A stretch of DNA of 64,000 nucleotides, from assembly GCF_013403975.1 (NCBI RefSeq), contig NZ_JABFDH010000004.1, positions 468,079 through 532,078 of the forward strand. The letters are read 5' to 3'. This DNA is from Winogradskyella ursingii. GTDB taxonomy: Bacteria; Bacteroidota; Bacteroidia; Flavobacteriales; Flavobacteriaceae. Positions 46,148-56,411 of the stretch are shown here, piece by piece. A program made the position numbers and the translations under genes. The first letter of the stretch is position 1. Every line of letters starts with the position of its first letter. The notes under the pieces were generated by a model, which was not told the DNA's origin, made no database searches, and worked only from the letters and a program-made list of their open reading frames with translations.

Positions 46148-47113
46148 TCAGATAATCCCTATAGCTTTAGAGTGGGCAATCGCTTCGCTACTATGTTTAA
46201 AATATAAATGTTTAATATTTAAGGTCTCGATATTTGCTAAAACGGTTTTTACTTTTTCCTTTGGTTCTTTCTTGGTTTGTCTAATGTAGATGGCCGCTAT
46301 GTTCTTTGGAAACACTTTACAGATTCGCTCATAGAGATACGGGTCTTTTTGGGAATCATCACCTAACAAAACGTATTTAAGATCGGGATAAAAAGAGATG
46401 ATTTCTTTTATTTTTTCAAATTTATGGTCGTGGCTACCACCACCTGTAAAGAAGAAATCGCCCAGTCCGGTCTTTATTTTTTTGAGTTTTAGTACTGCTT
46501 TAGGTAATTTATATTTATTAGCTATAGCAACAATAAATGAATATAAATTCCATTCACTACTAGATACATAGAAAAACGAATTAAATGAAGTTTCGTGTTG
46601 TTGTCCAGCTTTACTTAGAGCTTGGTAATGTGTAGGAACATCATCAAACACTTGACGGTTGTCAAGGTTTTGGGTTAACATTACGTACAGCTTTTTAAAA
46701 GCGTTTGAGCTATGAGAAATTAAAAAAGTATCGTCAATGTCTGAGATTATTCCATAGGTGCCAGTATATGGTTTTAAAATTTCACCAGTGGATACGATGT
46801 TGAATTTTCCGATATCGCACTTTACAACACAAGAATGCCAACCGCTTGGTAGTTTTGTGTCAAATGGAATTCTAAAATTAAAATAACCATCCTTCATTGT
46901 TTTGGTAAATACAGTCTCATCTTTAAATTCGAGTATAACTTTTTCATTAGCCATAGGCTTTATGGTAAACATTTTCAAAATAGAAAATGAATGTTTTAAA
47001 GCCCTTTTTTCAATACTATATTGGCTTGGAGCCCAAGATTTAAAGACGTGTCCAGAGACTATTAATTCTTTATCATTCATAAAGCCTCGATAGATACTTA
47101 TGTCAAGTTTCAT
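46148..47113 (-). CDS. App1-like phosphatidate phosphatase (DUF2183)
   Basis: 321 residues from the ATG at 47113. The open frame extends upstream to 47533, but that part overlaps the divergent kinase gene antisense and is not protein-like, so I reject the longer start. The HAD-type phosphatase motif GIISDIDDTFLISHSS lies near residue 135, and the ISFYPDLKYVLLGDDSQKDP segment near 285 completes the fold. Yeast App1 dephosphorylates phosphatidate. It is divergent from a lipid kinase gene 52 bases away, so a pair controlling phosphatidate and diacylglycerol is plausible. Confidence 0.82.
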   Translation of the reverse strand: MKLDISIYRGFMNDKELIVSGHVFKSWAPSQYSIEKRALKHSFSILKMFTIKPMANEKVILEFKDETVFTKTMKDGYFNFRIPFDTKLPSGWHSCVVKCDIGKFNIVSTGEILKPYTGTYGIISDIDDTFLISHSSNAFKKLYVMLTQNLDNRQVFDDVPTHYQALSKAGQQHETSFNSFFYVSSSEWNLYSFIVAIANKYKLPKAVLKLKKIKTGLGDFFFTGGGSHDHKFEKIKEIISFYPDLKYVLLGDDSQKDPYLYERICKVFPKNIAAIYIRQTKKEPKEKVKTVLANIETLNIKHLYFKHSSEAIAHSKAIGII

Positions 47114-47165
47114 AAATTTTACCTTAAAATTAGATACATTTATAATACTAAAATATATTATATAA

Positions 47166-48044
47166 ATGAAAACAAATGCGCTCTTGGTCATAAATCCTAC
47201 TGCTGGTTCAATCAATTGTAATGAGATTGAGACCAGAACTAGAGAGAGCGCTGAAATATATAATTTTAACCTCAAAATTTTCCAAACTTCAGGTAAGGAT
47301 GATAAAATAAAAATTGAAAGATTATTAGATACTATAAATTTTGAGCGCTTATTAGTTGCAGGTGGTGATGGCACTGTAAATATGGTCGCATCTATACTTA
47401 TTAACAGGGATGTTGTTATGGGTATTTTGGCCTGTGGTTCTGCCAATGGATTAGCTACTTCCATGGGTATTCCCAAAAATTTAGATGAACAACTAAAAAT
47501 TGCCTTGAACAATAAATCATTTACTATCGACACGCTTTTAGTAAATGAAAAATTATGTGTTCATATTGCAGACATTGGAATAAATGCAGAATTAATTTAT
47601 AATTACGAAAAAGCTAATGCAAGCGGAATGTTAGGTTATGCATTTCAAAGCATTCCGACATTATTCAAATCTAATTATCCCTATAAATTTTGGATTACAA
47701 TCAACGATTCGGTTGAAAGTTTTAGAGGAGTCTTATTAGCTTTTGCCAATGCAACAAAATATGGGACAGGTGCCAATATAAATCCAGAAGGTCAACTAGA
47801 TGATGGGTTTTTTGAGGTTACTTTATACAAAAGATTAAGTGTGTGGGCAATTTTGAAAACCTTTTTCAAAAAAACTAAAGACAAAAGTAATTCTACAAAA
47901 ATTTTCTCAGCAAAAAATGTTTCAGTAAGGTGCGAAAATCCAATTGCCCTTCAAATCGACGGCGAGTATATAGGTGAATATACTAGGTTCACGGCAAAAA
48001 TTCAATCTAAAAGTTTAAAATTAGCTGTTCCCAATTCTTTCTAA
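47166..48044 (+). CDS. Diacylglycerol/lipid kinase family protein
   Basis: 292 residues. The DAGK catalytic domain begins LLVINPTAGS and contains the nucleotide loop VAGGDGTVNMVAS with the expected GGDGT motif near residue 65. The MGILACGSANGLATSMGIPKN segment follows. The C-terminal beta-sandwich ends with QIDGEYIG, typical of YegS/DgkB-like proteins. It phosphorylates diacylglycerol or a related lipid with ATP at the inner membrane. Divergent from the App1-like phosphatase, whose reaction would reverse it. Confidence 0.9.
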   Translation: MKTNALLVINPTAGSINCNEIETRTRESAEIYNFNLKIFQTSGKDDKIKIERLLDTINFERLLVAGGDGTVNMVASILINRDVVMGILACGSANGLATSMGIPKNLDEQLKIALNNKSFTIDTLLVNEKLCVHIADIGINAELIYNYEKANASGMLGYAFQSIPTLFKSNYPYKFWITINDSVESFRGVLLAFANATKYGTGANINPEGQLDDGFFEVTLYKRLSVWAILKTFFKKTKDKSNSTKIFSAKNVSVRCENPIALQIDGEYIGEYTRFTAKIQSKSLKLAVPNSF

Positions 48045-48205
48045 ATTGTAATAAAATATTTTAATAGAATCATCAATTACTTAAAGGTGTGCTATTCACT
48101 TACCTAACTTTTAATTTGAGATACACAGATACGACGCTAAAAAACCATTATTAATACGGCTGCAAATCCAAAAATATAAATTTTGATAAGCGCTAGAATA
48201 AGGCA

Positions 48206-48781
48206 TTAACGTTGCACATCTTTTAACAACCAATCATCAATACCATCATTATCTCGTTTATGCAGAACGACCAAATTACCAGTGGTCTCAAAAATAACTG
48301 CTTTAATTTCTGAGAGTTTTGTCACGTTCGCTTCACGAATCTTTGAGCGTAAATCACCTTCGGTTAATCTTACTGCTTTCAAATTTTCCTTAAGAATAGT
48401 TTGACCATCCATAACTAAAGTCGGCTGATTGTCTATTCGTTTTCTAAACCAATTGTACCGGCGAAAGTAAGCTGCTATAAGCTGAAGAATATATACCATT
48501 AACAAACCTACTGCCCCTTCAAAAAAACTAACAGTTTCAGAAAGTATAGTAGTTGCGGTTATAGAACCTACTGCTACGGTCATTGCAAAATCGAAACTTG
48601 ACATCTTAGAGAAACTTCGTTTTCCAAATATTCTGGTGTAAACAATTATGGCAGTATAAATTCCAATGCTAGATAAAATAATCATTAGCATTGAATGTAA
48701 GTCGGTATCGAAAACACCTGATGATTTTTTTGCAGATTGATTTATAATAATTAACAAATAATTTATTGCTAGTGCATTCAT
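48206..48781 (-). CDS. DUF421 (YetF-like) membrane protein
   Basis: 191 residues. Three N-terminal membrane helices (about 27-45, 55-80, 82-100) are followed by the DUF421 soluble domain. Family motifs: YTRIFGKRSFSKMSSFDF, TVAVGSITATTILS, and QPTLVMDGQTILKENLKA. YetF and YdfS homologues are spore or stress-related in Bacillus; the function is unknown. It lies 12 bases downstream of the LigD gene's start side on the same strand, so it may be transcribed alone or before ligD, as minus-strand order is DUF421 last after ku-ligD. Confidence 0.82.
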   Translation of the reverse strand: MNALAINYLLIIINQSAKKSSGVFDTDLHSMLMIILSSIGIYTAIIVYTRIFGKRSFSKMSSFDFAMTVAVGSITATTILSETVSFFEGAVGLLMVYILQLIAAYFRRYNWFRKRIDNQPTLVMDGQTILKENLKAVRLTEGDLRSKIREANVTKLSEIKAVIFETTGNLVVLHKRDNDGIDDWLLKDVQR

Positions 48782-48792
48782 TGATCTAAATT

Positions 48793-51225
48793 TTAAAAGT
48801 TTGTTTGTGTTAGATTATCTAATGCCTTTTCCATATCAATTCCTTCGCCTAAAATATTTAAAAATGGGTCTTTTTTATTCTCAAATATTTTGGGAACAGT
48901 ATGGATGTTGTAATTTTCTATTCTAAGTTTTTTATTTACATCTTTCCAGTCCATAGGTGTTGAGACAGTTGCATCTGGTTTGGGTCTTAAACTAAATGCT
49001 GAAACGATAGTCTGCCCTTTTCGGTTCTGTAAATAATCCAGGTAAATTTTAGGACCTCTTTTTTTAATGGAACGTTCTAAAGTGGTTATTTCTGGCAGTT
49101 GCTCTTGGATGTAATAACATAGTAACTTTGTGAAATCCCGAGCTTCACTAAACGTGTATTTTCCACCTAAAGGAATATAAATATGGATGCCTGATGCACC
49201 TGAAGTTTTGCAATACCCTTTAATATTAGCACTGTCAAGAACAACTTTGGCTGCTTGGGCAGTTTCAACAACTTGCTCAAAGGTGTTTTTTTCAGAAGGG
49301 TCTAAATCTATAATGGTATAATCCGGTTTGTCTAATTGATAGATTGTGGAATGCCAAGGGTGTAGCTCAATGCAGCCCAAATTATTCATATAAGTTAATG
49401 TTGCCTGATTTTGACAGACCAAATAATTAATATCCCGTTCTGAATATTTTGAATGAATCTTAAAAGTTTCAATCCAATCGGGCAGATGCTCATTATCTTT
49501 TTGGTAGAACGACTCACCGTTAATTCCGTTAGGATGGCGATGCAGACTTTGAGGTCTGTCCTTTAAATAGGGAAGGATGAAATCAGACATTTTTATGTAG
49601 TAGTCCAATAAATCATATTTAGTCAGATTTGCATCAGGCCAATACACTTTTTCAATGTTCGTAATAGATACATTAATTGTATCTATTTGCAGTGTTGTAT
49701 CAGAGTTTGGTTTGGGTTTTTTGTTCTGTATGGTCCTGTGATCCTTTGAAACTTCTACTGGTACAGATTTATCATCTCGCATTCGTAAGAATACTGGATG
49801 CCTCATCACACCGCTTTTTGTCCATTCGGCAAATTTTACTTCGCATATCAATTTCGGAATCATCCAAATGGCTTTTCTGCCTTTTAAATGTTTTGAAATT
49901 TTAAATACGGGTTCTTCAGTTAAATAGGGTTCAAATTGTTGATGCAATGCCTTAATTTGCTGGGACGAAAATCCAGACCCACAAGTACCAACATACACTA
50001 GCTCGCCATCTTCAATCATTCCCAAAATTAGAGAAGCGAACTTTTTGGAACTGTTGTTAGATTCAGTATAACCACAAATAATAGTTTCTACATTTACAAT
50101 TTTTTTAAACTTTAACCAGTCTGGTGTTCTGGTATTCGTGTAATATTTAGAATTGGCTTTTTTAGCAATTACACCTTCCATTCCTAATTTTAATGCTCTA
50201 TCATACACCGTTTTACCCATTCCTTCAATGTGGTCGCAATAGGTAATATGGTTGGACTCTGGCAACACATCTTTGAGCAATTCCTTTCGATCTATAAGCG
50301 GTAAATCTGTTGTGCTATGACCGTTGAGAAATAATAGGTCAAAAACAAAATAATGAAGATGACCCTCTGTAGTTTTCGGGTTGTAGTTTTGAAGCGCATT
50401 AAATTGCGGAATTCCCTCGCTATCCAAAATTACAATTTCACCATCTAAAATGGCGGTGTGCTCAATGGATTCTAATTCGTTATGAATAGTATTGAAAGTG
50501 GAATTTAAAGATATTCCATTACGAGAGTATAATTCAACTGACCCACCATCTACATTGGCCAAAGCACGATAACCATCATATTTTAATTCGTATATCCAGT
50601 TTTTGTCATTGAATATTTCCTTTGCTGGCGAGGCCAACATTGGTTTTACTGTGGATTTTAGGTTTAAGTCTGAAGTTTTCTCAGTGAACTGTTGTTTTAA
50701 ATCTACAACAACATAATCCTCTGCATCATAATTTAAATTTGTGGCATACTCATCTTCGTGCTTAATGAACAGCCATTGTTTTTTTTTGTTCATTGAAGAT
50801 GAACGCACCAATGTGAAAATACCTTTTACCTTGTTACCTCTAAAAACAAGTTTTAATTTTCCTTTTGAATAATCTGTGGTTAGATCGTTATTATCGTATA
50901 AGCTCTCGAAAGTTCCTTCATCCCAAATCGTCATTTTCCCAGCACCATAATTTCCCTTTGGTATAACGCCCTGAAATGAAAGATAAGACACGGGATGATC
51001 TTCAGTATGGATCGCCAACCGTTTATCCCTTGGATTCATAGAAGGTCCTTTGGGTACAGCCCAACTTTTTAACACGCCTTCCATTTCCAATCGTAAATCA
51101 TAGTGTAAATGACTTGCCCGATGTCTTTGTATTACAAACCTGTATTTGTTTTCAGAATTGTAAACATCCTTAGGTTCTGGCGTGTCCTCAAATGTTCGTT
51201 TTTTTCTGTATTCCTCAAGGCTCAT
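48793..51225 (-). CDS. ligD: ATP-dependent DNA ligase D (PE-Lig-Pol)
   Basis: 810 residues in the order phosphoesterase, ligase, polymerase. The 3'-phosphoesterase domain lies at about 30-150 (RHRASHLHYDLRLEMEG). The ligase domain has the adenylated lysine K215 in YELKYDGYRALANV and DGEIVILDSEG. The archaeo-eukaryotic primase-like polymerase domain starts near 515 (INVSITNIEKVYWPD) and contains the TIIDLDPSEKN motif. LigD repairs double-strand breaks with Ku by non-homologous end joining. It follows ku by 3 bases, so both form one operon. Full length, no missing domain. Confidence 0.96.
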   Translation of the reverse strand: MSLEEYRKKRTFEDTPEPKDVYNSENKYRFVIQRHRASHLHYDLRLEMEGVLKSWAVPKGPSMNPRDKRLAIHTEDHPVSYLSFQGVIPKGNYGAGKMTIWDEGTFESLYDNNDLTTDYSKGKLKLVFRGNKVKGIFTLVRSSSMNKKKQWLFIKHEDEYATNLNYDAEDYVVVDLKQQFTEKTSDLNLKSTVKPMLASPAKEIFNDKNWIYELKYDGYRALANVDGGSVELYSRNGISLNSTFNTIHNELESIEHTAILDGEIVILDSEGIPQFNALQNYNPKTTEGHLHYFVFDLLFLNGHSTTDLPLIDRKELLKDVLPESNHITYCDHIEGMGKTVYDRALKLGMEGVIAKKANSKYYTNTRTPDWLKFKKIVNVETIICGYTESNNSSKKFASLILGMIEDGELVYVGTCGSGFSSQQIKALHQQFEPYLTEEPVFKISKHLKGRKAIWMIPKLICEVKFAEWTKSGVMRHPVFLRMRDDKSVPVEVSKDHRTIQNKKPKPNSDTTLQIDTINVSITNIEKVYWPDANLTKYDLLDYYIKMSDFILPYLKDRPQSLHRHPNGINGESFYQKDNEHLPDWIETFKIHSKYSERDINYLVCQNQATLTYMNNLGCIELHPWHSTIYQLDKPDYTIIDLDPSEKNTFEQVVETAQAAKVVLDSANIKGYCKTSGASGIHIYIPLGGKYTFSEARDFTKLLCYYIQEQLPEITTLERSIKKRGPKIYLDYLQNRKGQTIVSAFSLRPKPDATVSTPMDWKDVNKKLRIENYNIHTVPKIFENKKDPFLNILGEGIDMEKALDNLTQTNF

Positions 51226-51228
51226 TGT

Positions 51229-52002
51229 TTAGGAAGCTTTCTTTTTCTTCTGCTCGAGACTGGCCTTAAGTTTAGCCATTAAATCTTTGGCAGCAGTTGG
51301 TTCAATTTCTACTTTTTCAGATTTAATTTCTTTACCTGTTGCTTTGGAATCTATGATCTTCAGTAATTGTGAATTATAAACATCTTTGTATTTTGTGAAG
51401 TCAAATTTTTCGGTGTAATTTTCTATAAGGGATTCCGCCATTGAAATTTCCTTTTCAGAATTTTTTGTCTTCGGGACTTTAACATCTTTGGGATTTCGAA
51501 GTTCGTCATCAAAGCGTATCACGTGCAGCACGATCACATTTTTATACACGCCAATCAAACATAAGTTTTCCTTTTGGCGCATTACAAATGTCGCCACACC
51601 TAGTTTTTTAGTTTTTTTGAGCGCATCACGAAGTAGGTTGTAGGCTTTACCACCTTCCTTTTGAGGTTCTAAAAAATAGGGTTTTTTAAAGAGCACATCT
51701 GCAACATCGGTCTCTTTTACAAACTCCTCAATGTCAATAGTTTTATTCTTTTTTACGTTAGCTTTCTCAAAATCTTCCTTTTCAAGAATCACATAACCAT
51801 CATCTTTTTTAAACCCTTTTACAATGTCTTTCCATTCAACTTCTTTACCTGTTTTCTCATTAACGCGTTTATAGCGTATGCGTTCACCATCGTGCCTATC
51901 GAGCATATCCAAATCCAAAGCTCTATCCTCTGACGCAGAATACATTTTTATAGGTATTGACACGAGTCCAAAACTGATTGAACCATTCCATACTGATCTC
52001 AT
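51229..52002 (-). CDS. ku: Ku protein (non-homologous end joining)
   Basis: 257 residues, the usual bacterial Ku length. It begins MRSVWNGSISFGLVSIPIKMY, a near-invariant bacterial Ku start, and has the core beta-barrel segments RIRYKRVNEKTGKEV and ILEKEDFEKANVKK. The lysine-rich C-terminal tail (KASLEQKKKKAS) binds DNA and recruits LigD. It forms a ring-shaped homodimer on broken ends. First gene of the ku-ligD operon, 68 bases downstream of the catalase gene on the same strand. Confidence 0.96.
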   Translation of the reverse strand: MRSVWNGSISFGLVSIPIKMYSASEDRALDLDMLDRHDGERIRYKRVNEKTGKEVEWKDIVKGFKKDDGYVILEKEDFEKANVKKNKTIDIEEFVKETDVADVLFKKPYFLEPQKEGGKAYNLLRDALKKTKKLGVATFVMRQKENLCLIGVYKNVIVLHVIRFDDELRNPKDVKVPKTKNSEKEISMAESLIENYTEKFDFTKYKDVYNSQLLKIIDSKATGKEIKSEKVEIEPTAAKDLMAKLKASLEQKKKKAS

Positions 52003-52070
52003 AAGATATTATTAAAGGTTATAATTAATTCGAATTTGTCTCTATAAATTGCTTAAATCTAAAAATAGGA

Positions 52071-54203
52071 TTATGCTGGCACTTTGGAAGCAACATCCAT
52101 CCGATCCCAATTTCTATGTTTCGCTATTGCATCTATAAAATCTTTCGGCTTACCATTAATAAAAACCGCATCGTCATCGTTCTTGTATTCCTTAACAAAG
52201 GTTTCATCAATTAAAGTTTCACCTTCATTATCGGCAGCTATTGCTTTACAATATTTAAATGTTTCGTTGATAAATACCTTGTATTTAGGTACGTTTAATA
52301 ATTTATCTAGGGAAGATTTTCCGCCAGGTATATAAATAGCGTCAAAAAGTACACTTTCCGTTGTCATAATCGCAGCGTCTACTTCATGATCCATATCTTG
52401 ATCGCAAGTAACAGTTCCGCCATGAGGTGCAACTAATTTAACCATTGCATTTTCTTTTTCAAGAGCTTTTTTCATTGTCTCGTAGTCCTTACCTGAAAAG
52501 CCATCAGCTACAAGAACAGCAATTTGTCTCGTCGCAATGCTATCGAATTTAGTGTGAGCTTGACTCAAAGCTTTATCTTTTTCTAAATAGTTTTTTGCCT
52601 TTGATGGTTGTTGTTCTTTGGTGTTAGCATCAGCACCGATGGCTTGATTTATAGGTTTATCAATAGCTTTAGGAACATTAAGCCCTAGACCTTCACCGAC
52701 TTTTTTGGCTAACTTTTTATCAATTTGAGAAATAACCCAGAGCATACGTTCTTTAATGTGCTTATGATTACATTTTCCTAGTTCAAAAGTATAAGCATCT
52801 GCAACATGTTGTTTTTCCCAATCCTCAAGACTCCTATAAAAAAGAGCTGGTTGAGAAAAATGATCGTTAAAACTCTCACTGCGCGTTCTAATCTTTTTGG
52901 CATCAATACGTTCTTCATATGATGTAAAAGCACCCTCGGCCATTTTAGCCAAATGCGGACAACCACCACCCAAAGAATTAGGGAAATATGCGGTTTGACC
53001 TTTCGGAATATCCATTTGCATATGTCCATCACGCTGATTATTATGCACTTCGCCAACTGGTCTATTTATTGGAATTTGATGAAAGTTTGGACTACCTAAT
53101 CGAGATAATTGTGTATCTCGATACGAAAATAGACGACCTTGTAAGAGTGGGTCGTTTGTAAAATCTATTCCAGGAACTATATGACCTGGCAAAAATGCCA
53201 CTTGCTCAGTTTCTGCAAAGAAATTTTCTGGATTTCGGTTGAGGGTCATTTTGCCTATAATTTCAACTGGCACCATTTCTTCTGGGATCAATTTAGTTGG
53301 GTCCAGTAAGTCAAATTCATATTTATGCTCATCTTTTTCAGGTACTACTTGAATACCTAATTCCCATTCTGGATATTGGCCCGCCTCAATAGCATCCCAT
53401 AAATCCCGTCTGTGAAAATCTGGGTCGGCACCATTTATTTTAACAGCTTCATCCCAAGTAACGGAATGAACACCCAAAACTGGTTTCCAATGAAACTTTA
53501 CAAAATGTGCTTCATTCTTTTCATTAATAAGTCTGAAAGTATGAATGCCAAACCCTTCCATCATCCTAAAACTTCTTGGGATTGCTCTGTCACTCATTAC
53601 CCAAATTTGATTATGAAGTGTTTCTGTAGTCCGCGAGATAAAATCGTAAAATGTATCGTGTGCTGATGCTGCTTGTGGAATTTCCTTGTTAGGTTCTGGT
53701 TTTACAGAATGAATTAAATCTGGAAATTTCATAGCATCTTGTATAAAGAAAATAGGCATATTGTTACCAACCAAATCCCAAGTGCCTTCTTGTGTATAAA
53801 ACTTAACTGCAAAGCCTCTAACGTCACGAGCTAAATCTGGTGAACCCTTTGAGCCTGCAACTGTAGAAAATCGAACGAATACAGGTGTTTTGCGATTGGT
53901 ATCATTAAATATTCCAGCTTTGCTGTATTTTTTGATGTTTTTTGTGAGTTCAAAATAACCGTGAGCTCCACTGCCTCTTGCGTGAACAATACGTTCCGGT
54001 ATACGTTCATGGTCAAAATGTGTAATTTTTTCACGTAATAGGAAATCCTCCAGCAATGTAGAACCTCTTTCACCTGCTTTAAGCGAATTATTGGTGTCAT
54101 TGACTTTTAGACCTTGATTGGTTGTCATTACCTTACCGTTACTATCCTTTTCAAATTGCTTTAAATCTTCTTTTTTCTGATTGGATTCTTTCTTTTTAGC
54201 CAT
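52071..54203 (-). CDS. katE: Large-subunit catalase with C-terminal class I glutamine-amidotransferase-like domain
   Basis: 710 residues, the length of the HPII clade. Catalytic His in [16 protein letters not shown], the [13 protein letters not shown] segment, Asn in [15 protein letters not shown], and the haem-ligand Tyr in [18 protein letters not shown]. Residues 560-710 are a DJ-1/PfpI-like domain ([13 protein letters not shown]). It degrades hydrogen peroxide in the cytoplasm. It is a stand-alone minus-strand gene whose start region is shared with the duplicated MgtC block: its first six bases lie inside copy 1 of that repeat. Confidence 0.95.
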   Translation of the reverse strand: MAKKKESNQKKEDLKQFEKDSNGKVMTTNQGLKVNDTNNSLKAGERGSTLLEDFLLREKITHFDHERIPERIVHARGSGAHGYFELTKNIKKYSKAGIFNDTNRKTPVFVRFSTVAGSKGSPDLARDVRGFAVKFYTQEGTWDLVGNNMPIFFIQDAMKFPDLIHSVKPEPNKEIPQAASAHDTFYDFISRTTETLHNQIWVMSDRAIPRSFRMMEGFGIHTFRLINEKNEAHFVKFHWKPVLGVHSVTWDEAVKINGADPDFHRRDLWDAIEAGQYPEWELGIQVVPEKDEHKYEFDLLDPTKLIPEEMVPVEIIGKMTLNRNPENFFAETEQVAFLPGHIVPGIDFTNDPLLQGRLFSYRDTQLSRLGSPNFHQIPINRPVGEVHNNQRDGHMQMDIPKGQTAYFPNSLGGGCPHLAKMAEGAFTSYEERIDAKKIRTRSESFNDHFSQPALFYRSLEDWEKQHVADAYTFELGKCNHKHIKERMLWVISQIDKKLAKKVGEGLGLNVPKAIDKPINQAIGADANTKEQQPSKAKNYLEKDKALSQAHTKFDSIATRQIAVLVADGFSGKDYETMKKALEKENAMVKLVAPHGGTVTCDQDMDHEVDAAIMTTESVLFDAIYIPGGKSSLDKLLNVPKYKVFINETFKYCKAIAADNEGETLIDETFVKEYKNDDDAVFINGKPKDFIDAIAKHRNWDRMDVASKVPA

Positions 54204-54762
54204 TACAATACGGTTTTTTAAATGCGTTAAACTCTAAATAAAATTAAGATTTAAGACCCTTCTAATTTAACTCTACTGAATTTATTACTATCGGTATCGG
54301 ACTTTCACTTGCTTAAATTCGATAGATTTTGTAATTTAATTTTATGAACGAGATAAATCACATCGATTTTATAATATCACTAGTGGCTGCTATGGTAGCA
54401 GGAGTCGTTATTGGTATTGAACGCCAAATGAAAAAGAAGAATGCCGGATTAAAAACTAATGCTCTCGTTGCTGTGGGTGCAGCTATATTCGTTAATATAT
54501 CCTATAGTTTTATGGGTTTGGCTAATGTGGACAATAGTAGAATTGTAAGTCAGGTTATAATTGGAGTAGGTTTTCTCGGTGCTGGTGTAATTATGAAAAG
54601 AGAAAAACATATCAGCGGATTGGCAACAGCTGCCTCTATCTGGTGTAGTGCAGGATTGGGTTGTTTGGCGGCTTTAAAAATGTATGTTGAATTGGCCACA
54701 GCTACAATTCTTATTGTTTCTATAAACTTAATCTTTGGATATCTTAACCATTACATTTATGA
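54198..54762. repeat. MgtC-locus duplication, copy 1 (565 bp)
   Basis: Bases 54198-54762 match 59518-60082 at a constant offset of 5,320. The roughly 146 upstream bases differ at a handful of positions, while the 419 coding bases show no difference that I can see. Copy 1 begins inside the start codon region of the catalase gene, so this is the original context. Confidence 0.92.
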
Positions 54763-54787
54763 AAAAAACAAGAACTCGGAAACTTAG
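54344..54787 (+). CDS. MgtC/SapB family membrane protein, copy 1
   Basis: 147 residues, the short form with four or five membrane helices and no C-terminal ACT-like domain. Motifs: AAMVAGVVIGIERQMKKKNAGLKTN, LVAVGAAIFVNIS, QVIIGVGFLGAGVIMKRE and GLATAASIWCSAGLG, all typical of MgtC. MgtC inhibits the F1Fo ATPase in Salmonella and helps survival at low magnesium; the role here is unknown. Divergent from the catalase. A second copy at 59664 is identical for 139 residues and differs only in the tail. Confidence 0.9.
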   Translation: MNEINHIDFIISLVAAMVAGVVIGIERQMKKKNAGLKTNALVAVGAAIFVNISYSFMGLANVDNSRIVSQVIIGVGFLGAGVIMKREKHISGLATAASIWCSAGLGCLAALKMYVELATATILIVSINLIFGYLNHYIYEKNKNSET

Positions 54788-54832
54788 GTGTGTATGATAT
54801 AAATAATAATTATTTAATCTTAATTTCAAATT

Positions 54833-55000
54833 ATGAGTAATTCAAAACCAAATGACAATAAAAACGGAGACAGAGAAATTCCAGATTCTAGCACAAAAAA
54901 AGCTAGAGGCAGTAAATGTGTGCACAGTCCTTTAGACAACTCTCAAGAAGATGGCTGGAAACCTGATGCGACAGAGAAAGATAATACCGAGGAAGAATAA
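54833..55000 (+). CDS. Small hydrophilic protein of unknown function
   Basis: 55 residues, short but convincing: an ATG follows a gap of 45 bases after the MgtC stop, the frame is clean to a TAA, and a hairpin terminator comes 16 bases later. The protein is very polar (SNSKPNDNKNGDREIPDSS, then EDGWKPDATEKDNTEEE) and probably disordered. Such small proteins accompany stress genes in this phylum; I know no family name. It could be co-transcribed with the MgtC gene. Confidence 0.55.
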   Translation: MSNSKPNDNKNGDREIPDSSTKKARGSKCVHSPLDNSQEDGWKPDATEKDNTEEE

Positions 55001-55015
55001 ACTGTTTTCTTTAGT

Positions 55016-55050
55016 AAAGCCAAATTCATTTGCTGAATTTGGCTTATTTT
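55016..55050. terminator. Terminator between the small protein gene and the SDR gene
   Basis: AAGCCAAATTC and GAATTTGGCTT form a perfect 11-base stem around ATTTGCT, followed by ATTTTAT on the plus strand. It lies between convergent genes and probably serves both. Confidence 0.82.
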
Positions 55051-55053
55051 ATA

Positions 55054-55902
55054 TTAGGCCCCTATTATTTCTCCACCATTTACGTGAATTAATTGTCCTG
55101 TGATATAACTAGCATCTTTTGATGCTAAGAAAACGTACGCAGGAGCAACTTCGCTAGGTTGACCAGCGCGACCTAGTGGTGTATCTTGGCCAAAATCGCT
55201 TACATCATCAAAAGTTGCTGGTATTAGAGGTGTCCAGATTGGACCTGGCGCAACACCATTAACTCTAATATTGTCTTCTGCTAGTTGTTTTGCCAAAGAA
55301 CGGGTAAAGCTTGTAATAGCGCCTTTTGTACTCGCATAATCCACTAAATGTCCACTACCTCTATAAGCTGTAACTGAGCTAGTATTAATAATACAATCGC
55401 CAGGATTTAAATGCTCTAAAGATAGTTTTGCAAGATGGAAATAGGGATAGATATTAGTTTTGAACGTGTCATCGAAATCATCCATTGAAATATCTTTAAT
55501 AGAATCTTTAGGAAACTGTACCGCTGCATTATTCACCAAAATATTAAGTTTTTCAAATTTATCTAGGCAGTTGTTTATAACCTGCTTACAATCATTTCTC
55601 TTTTTCAAATCTGCTTTAATGATAAAACACACTTGCCCTTCGTTTTCGACTAACTCTTTCGTTTTTTTTGCATCTTCATTTTCCGTTAGATAGACAATAG
55701 CGACATCTGCACCTTCTCGCGCAAAGTGGACTGCTACACTTCTGCCAATGCCACTATCACCACCTGTTATTAAAGCTACTTTGTTTTTTAATTTTTCACT
55801 TCCTTTGTAATCGTCCCTAATTATTTCTGGTTCAGGATTCATTTTATGTTGTTTTCCTGGCTGACTTTGACTTTGCTCTGGAAGTTTTTTCGGTTTGTTC
55901 AT
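55054..55902 (-). CDS. SDR family oxidoreductase (YghA/general stress protein 39 type)
   Basis: 282 residues, an SDR with an N-terminal extension of 40 residues (EQSQSQPGKQHKMNPEPE) typical of the YghA/Gsp39 group. Cofactor motif TGGDSGIGRSVAVHFAREG; NNAAVQFP; catalytic Ser in NTSSVTAYRG; catalytic YASTKGAI. C-terminal SYITGQLIHVNGGEIIGA. Reduces an aldehyde or ketone with NADPH; substrate unknown. Relatives are induced by general stress, in line with neighbours catalase, DUF2383 and topoisomerase IB. Confidence 0.9.
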   Translation of the reverse strand: MNKPKKLPEQSQSQPGKQHKMNPEPEIIRDDYKGSEKLKNKVALITGGDSGIGRSVAVHFAREGADVAIVYLTENEDAKKTKELVENEGQVCFIIKADLKKRNDCKQVINNCLDKFEKLNILVNNAAVQFPKDSIKDISMDDFDDTFKTNIYPYFHLAKLSLEHLNPGDCIINTSSVTAYRGSGHLVDYASTKGAITSFTRSLAKQLAEDNIRVNGVAPGPIWTPLIPATFDDVSDFGQDTPLGRAGQPSEVAPAYVFLASKDASYITGQLIHVNGGEIIGA

Positions 55903-56411
55903 TTCAATCGTATTTAAGTTATTGACCTTTTAGAGGTTTATTTCTACCATTTCCTCTGGTTAAATTGAATTTTTTAAATCGGGATTATCAAGTGTGCACC
56001 GACTCAATATGCCCGACTGCCCTAAATATTTAGGTACCACTTAGAATAAGGATTTTAGAGAGGATTATTAAAGTAATGACAGCTAATGAAACGAATACGG
56101 GAATAGAAGGTTAAAATAATAGATCTCCTACTGCACTTCTCATAGCAGTTATCAATAAAACTCCTCACGTCTCAAATCACATATGGCACGTTTACCAATT
56201 TAATTTATAATAAGTATGGTGTAACTCATTATAATGGTCACACGCTTTATAATTTCTAAATAGATAGAAAGCGAATATTCGCCAAATTGCTTTTAATAAA
56301 ACGAAATAATATTCGTTGGCTACTATCGTAATACTAAATTTCGATTTATCAAAAAAAGTTTGAACTACACAAATTGAAATTCAAACTTTCTAATCAAACG
56401 TACATCAACTC
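55903..56411. other. Intergenic region without visible gene
   Basis: 508 AT-rich bases between two minus-strand genes. I see no protein-like open frame, no tRNA and no strong terminator. A short stretch at 56000-56110 is somewhat richer in GC but has no recognised feature. Confidence 0.4.

Noticed and set aside
47114..47533. Upstream extension of the App1-like gene, giving a 461-residue protein
   Set aside because: These 140 codons lie antisense inside the well-conserved lipid kinase gene and look like shadow translation. The ATG at 47113 matches the natural start of the domain.
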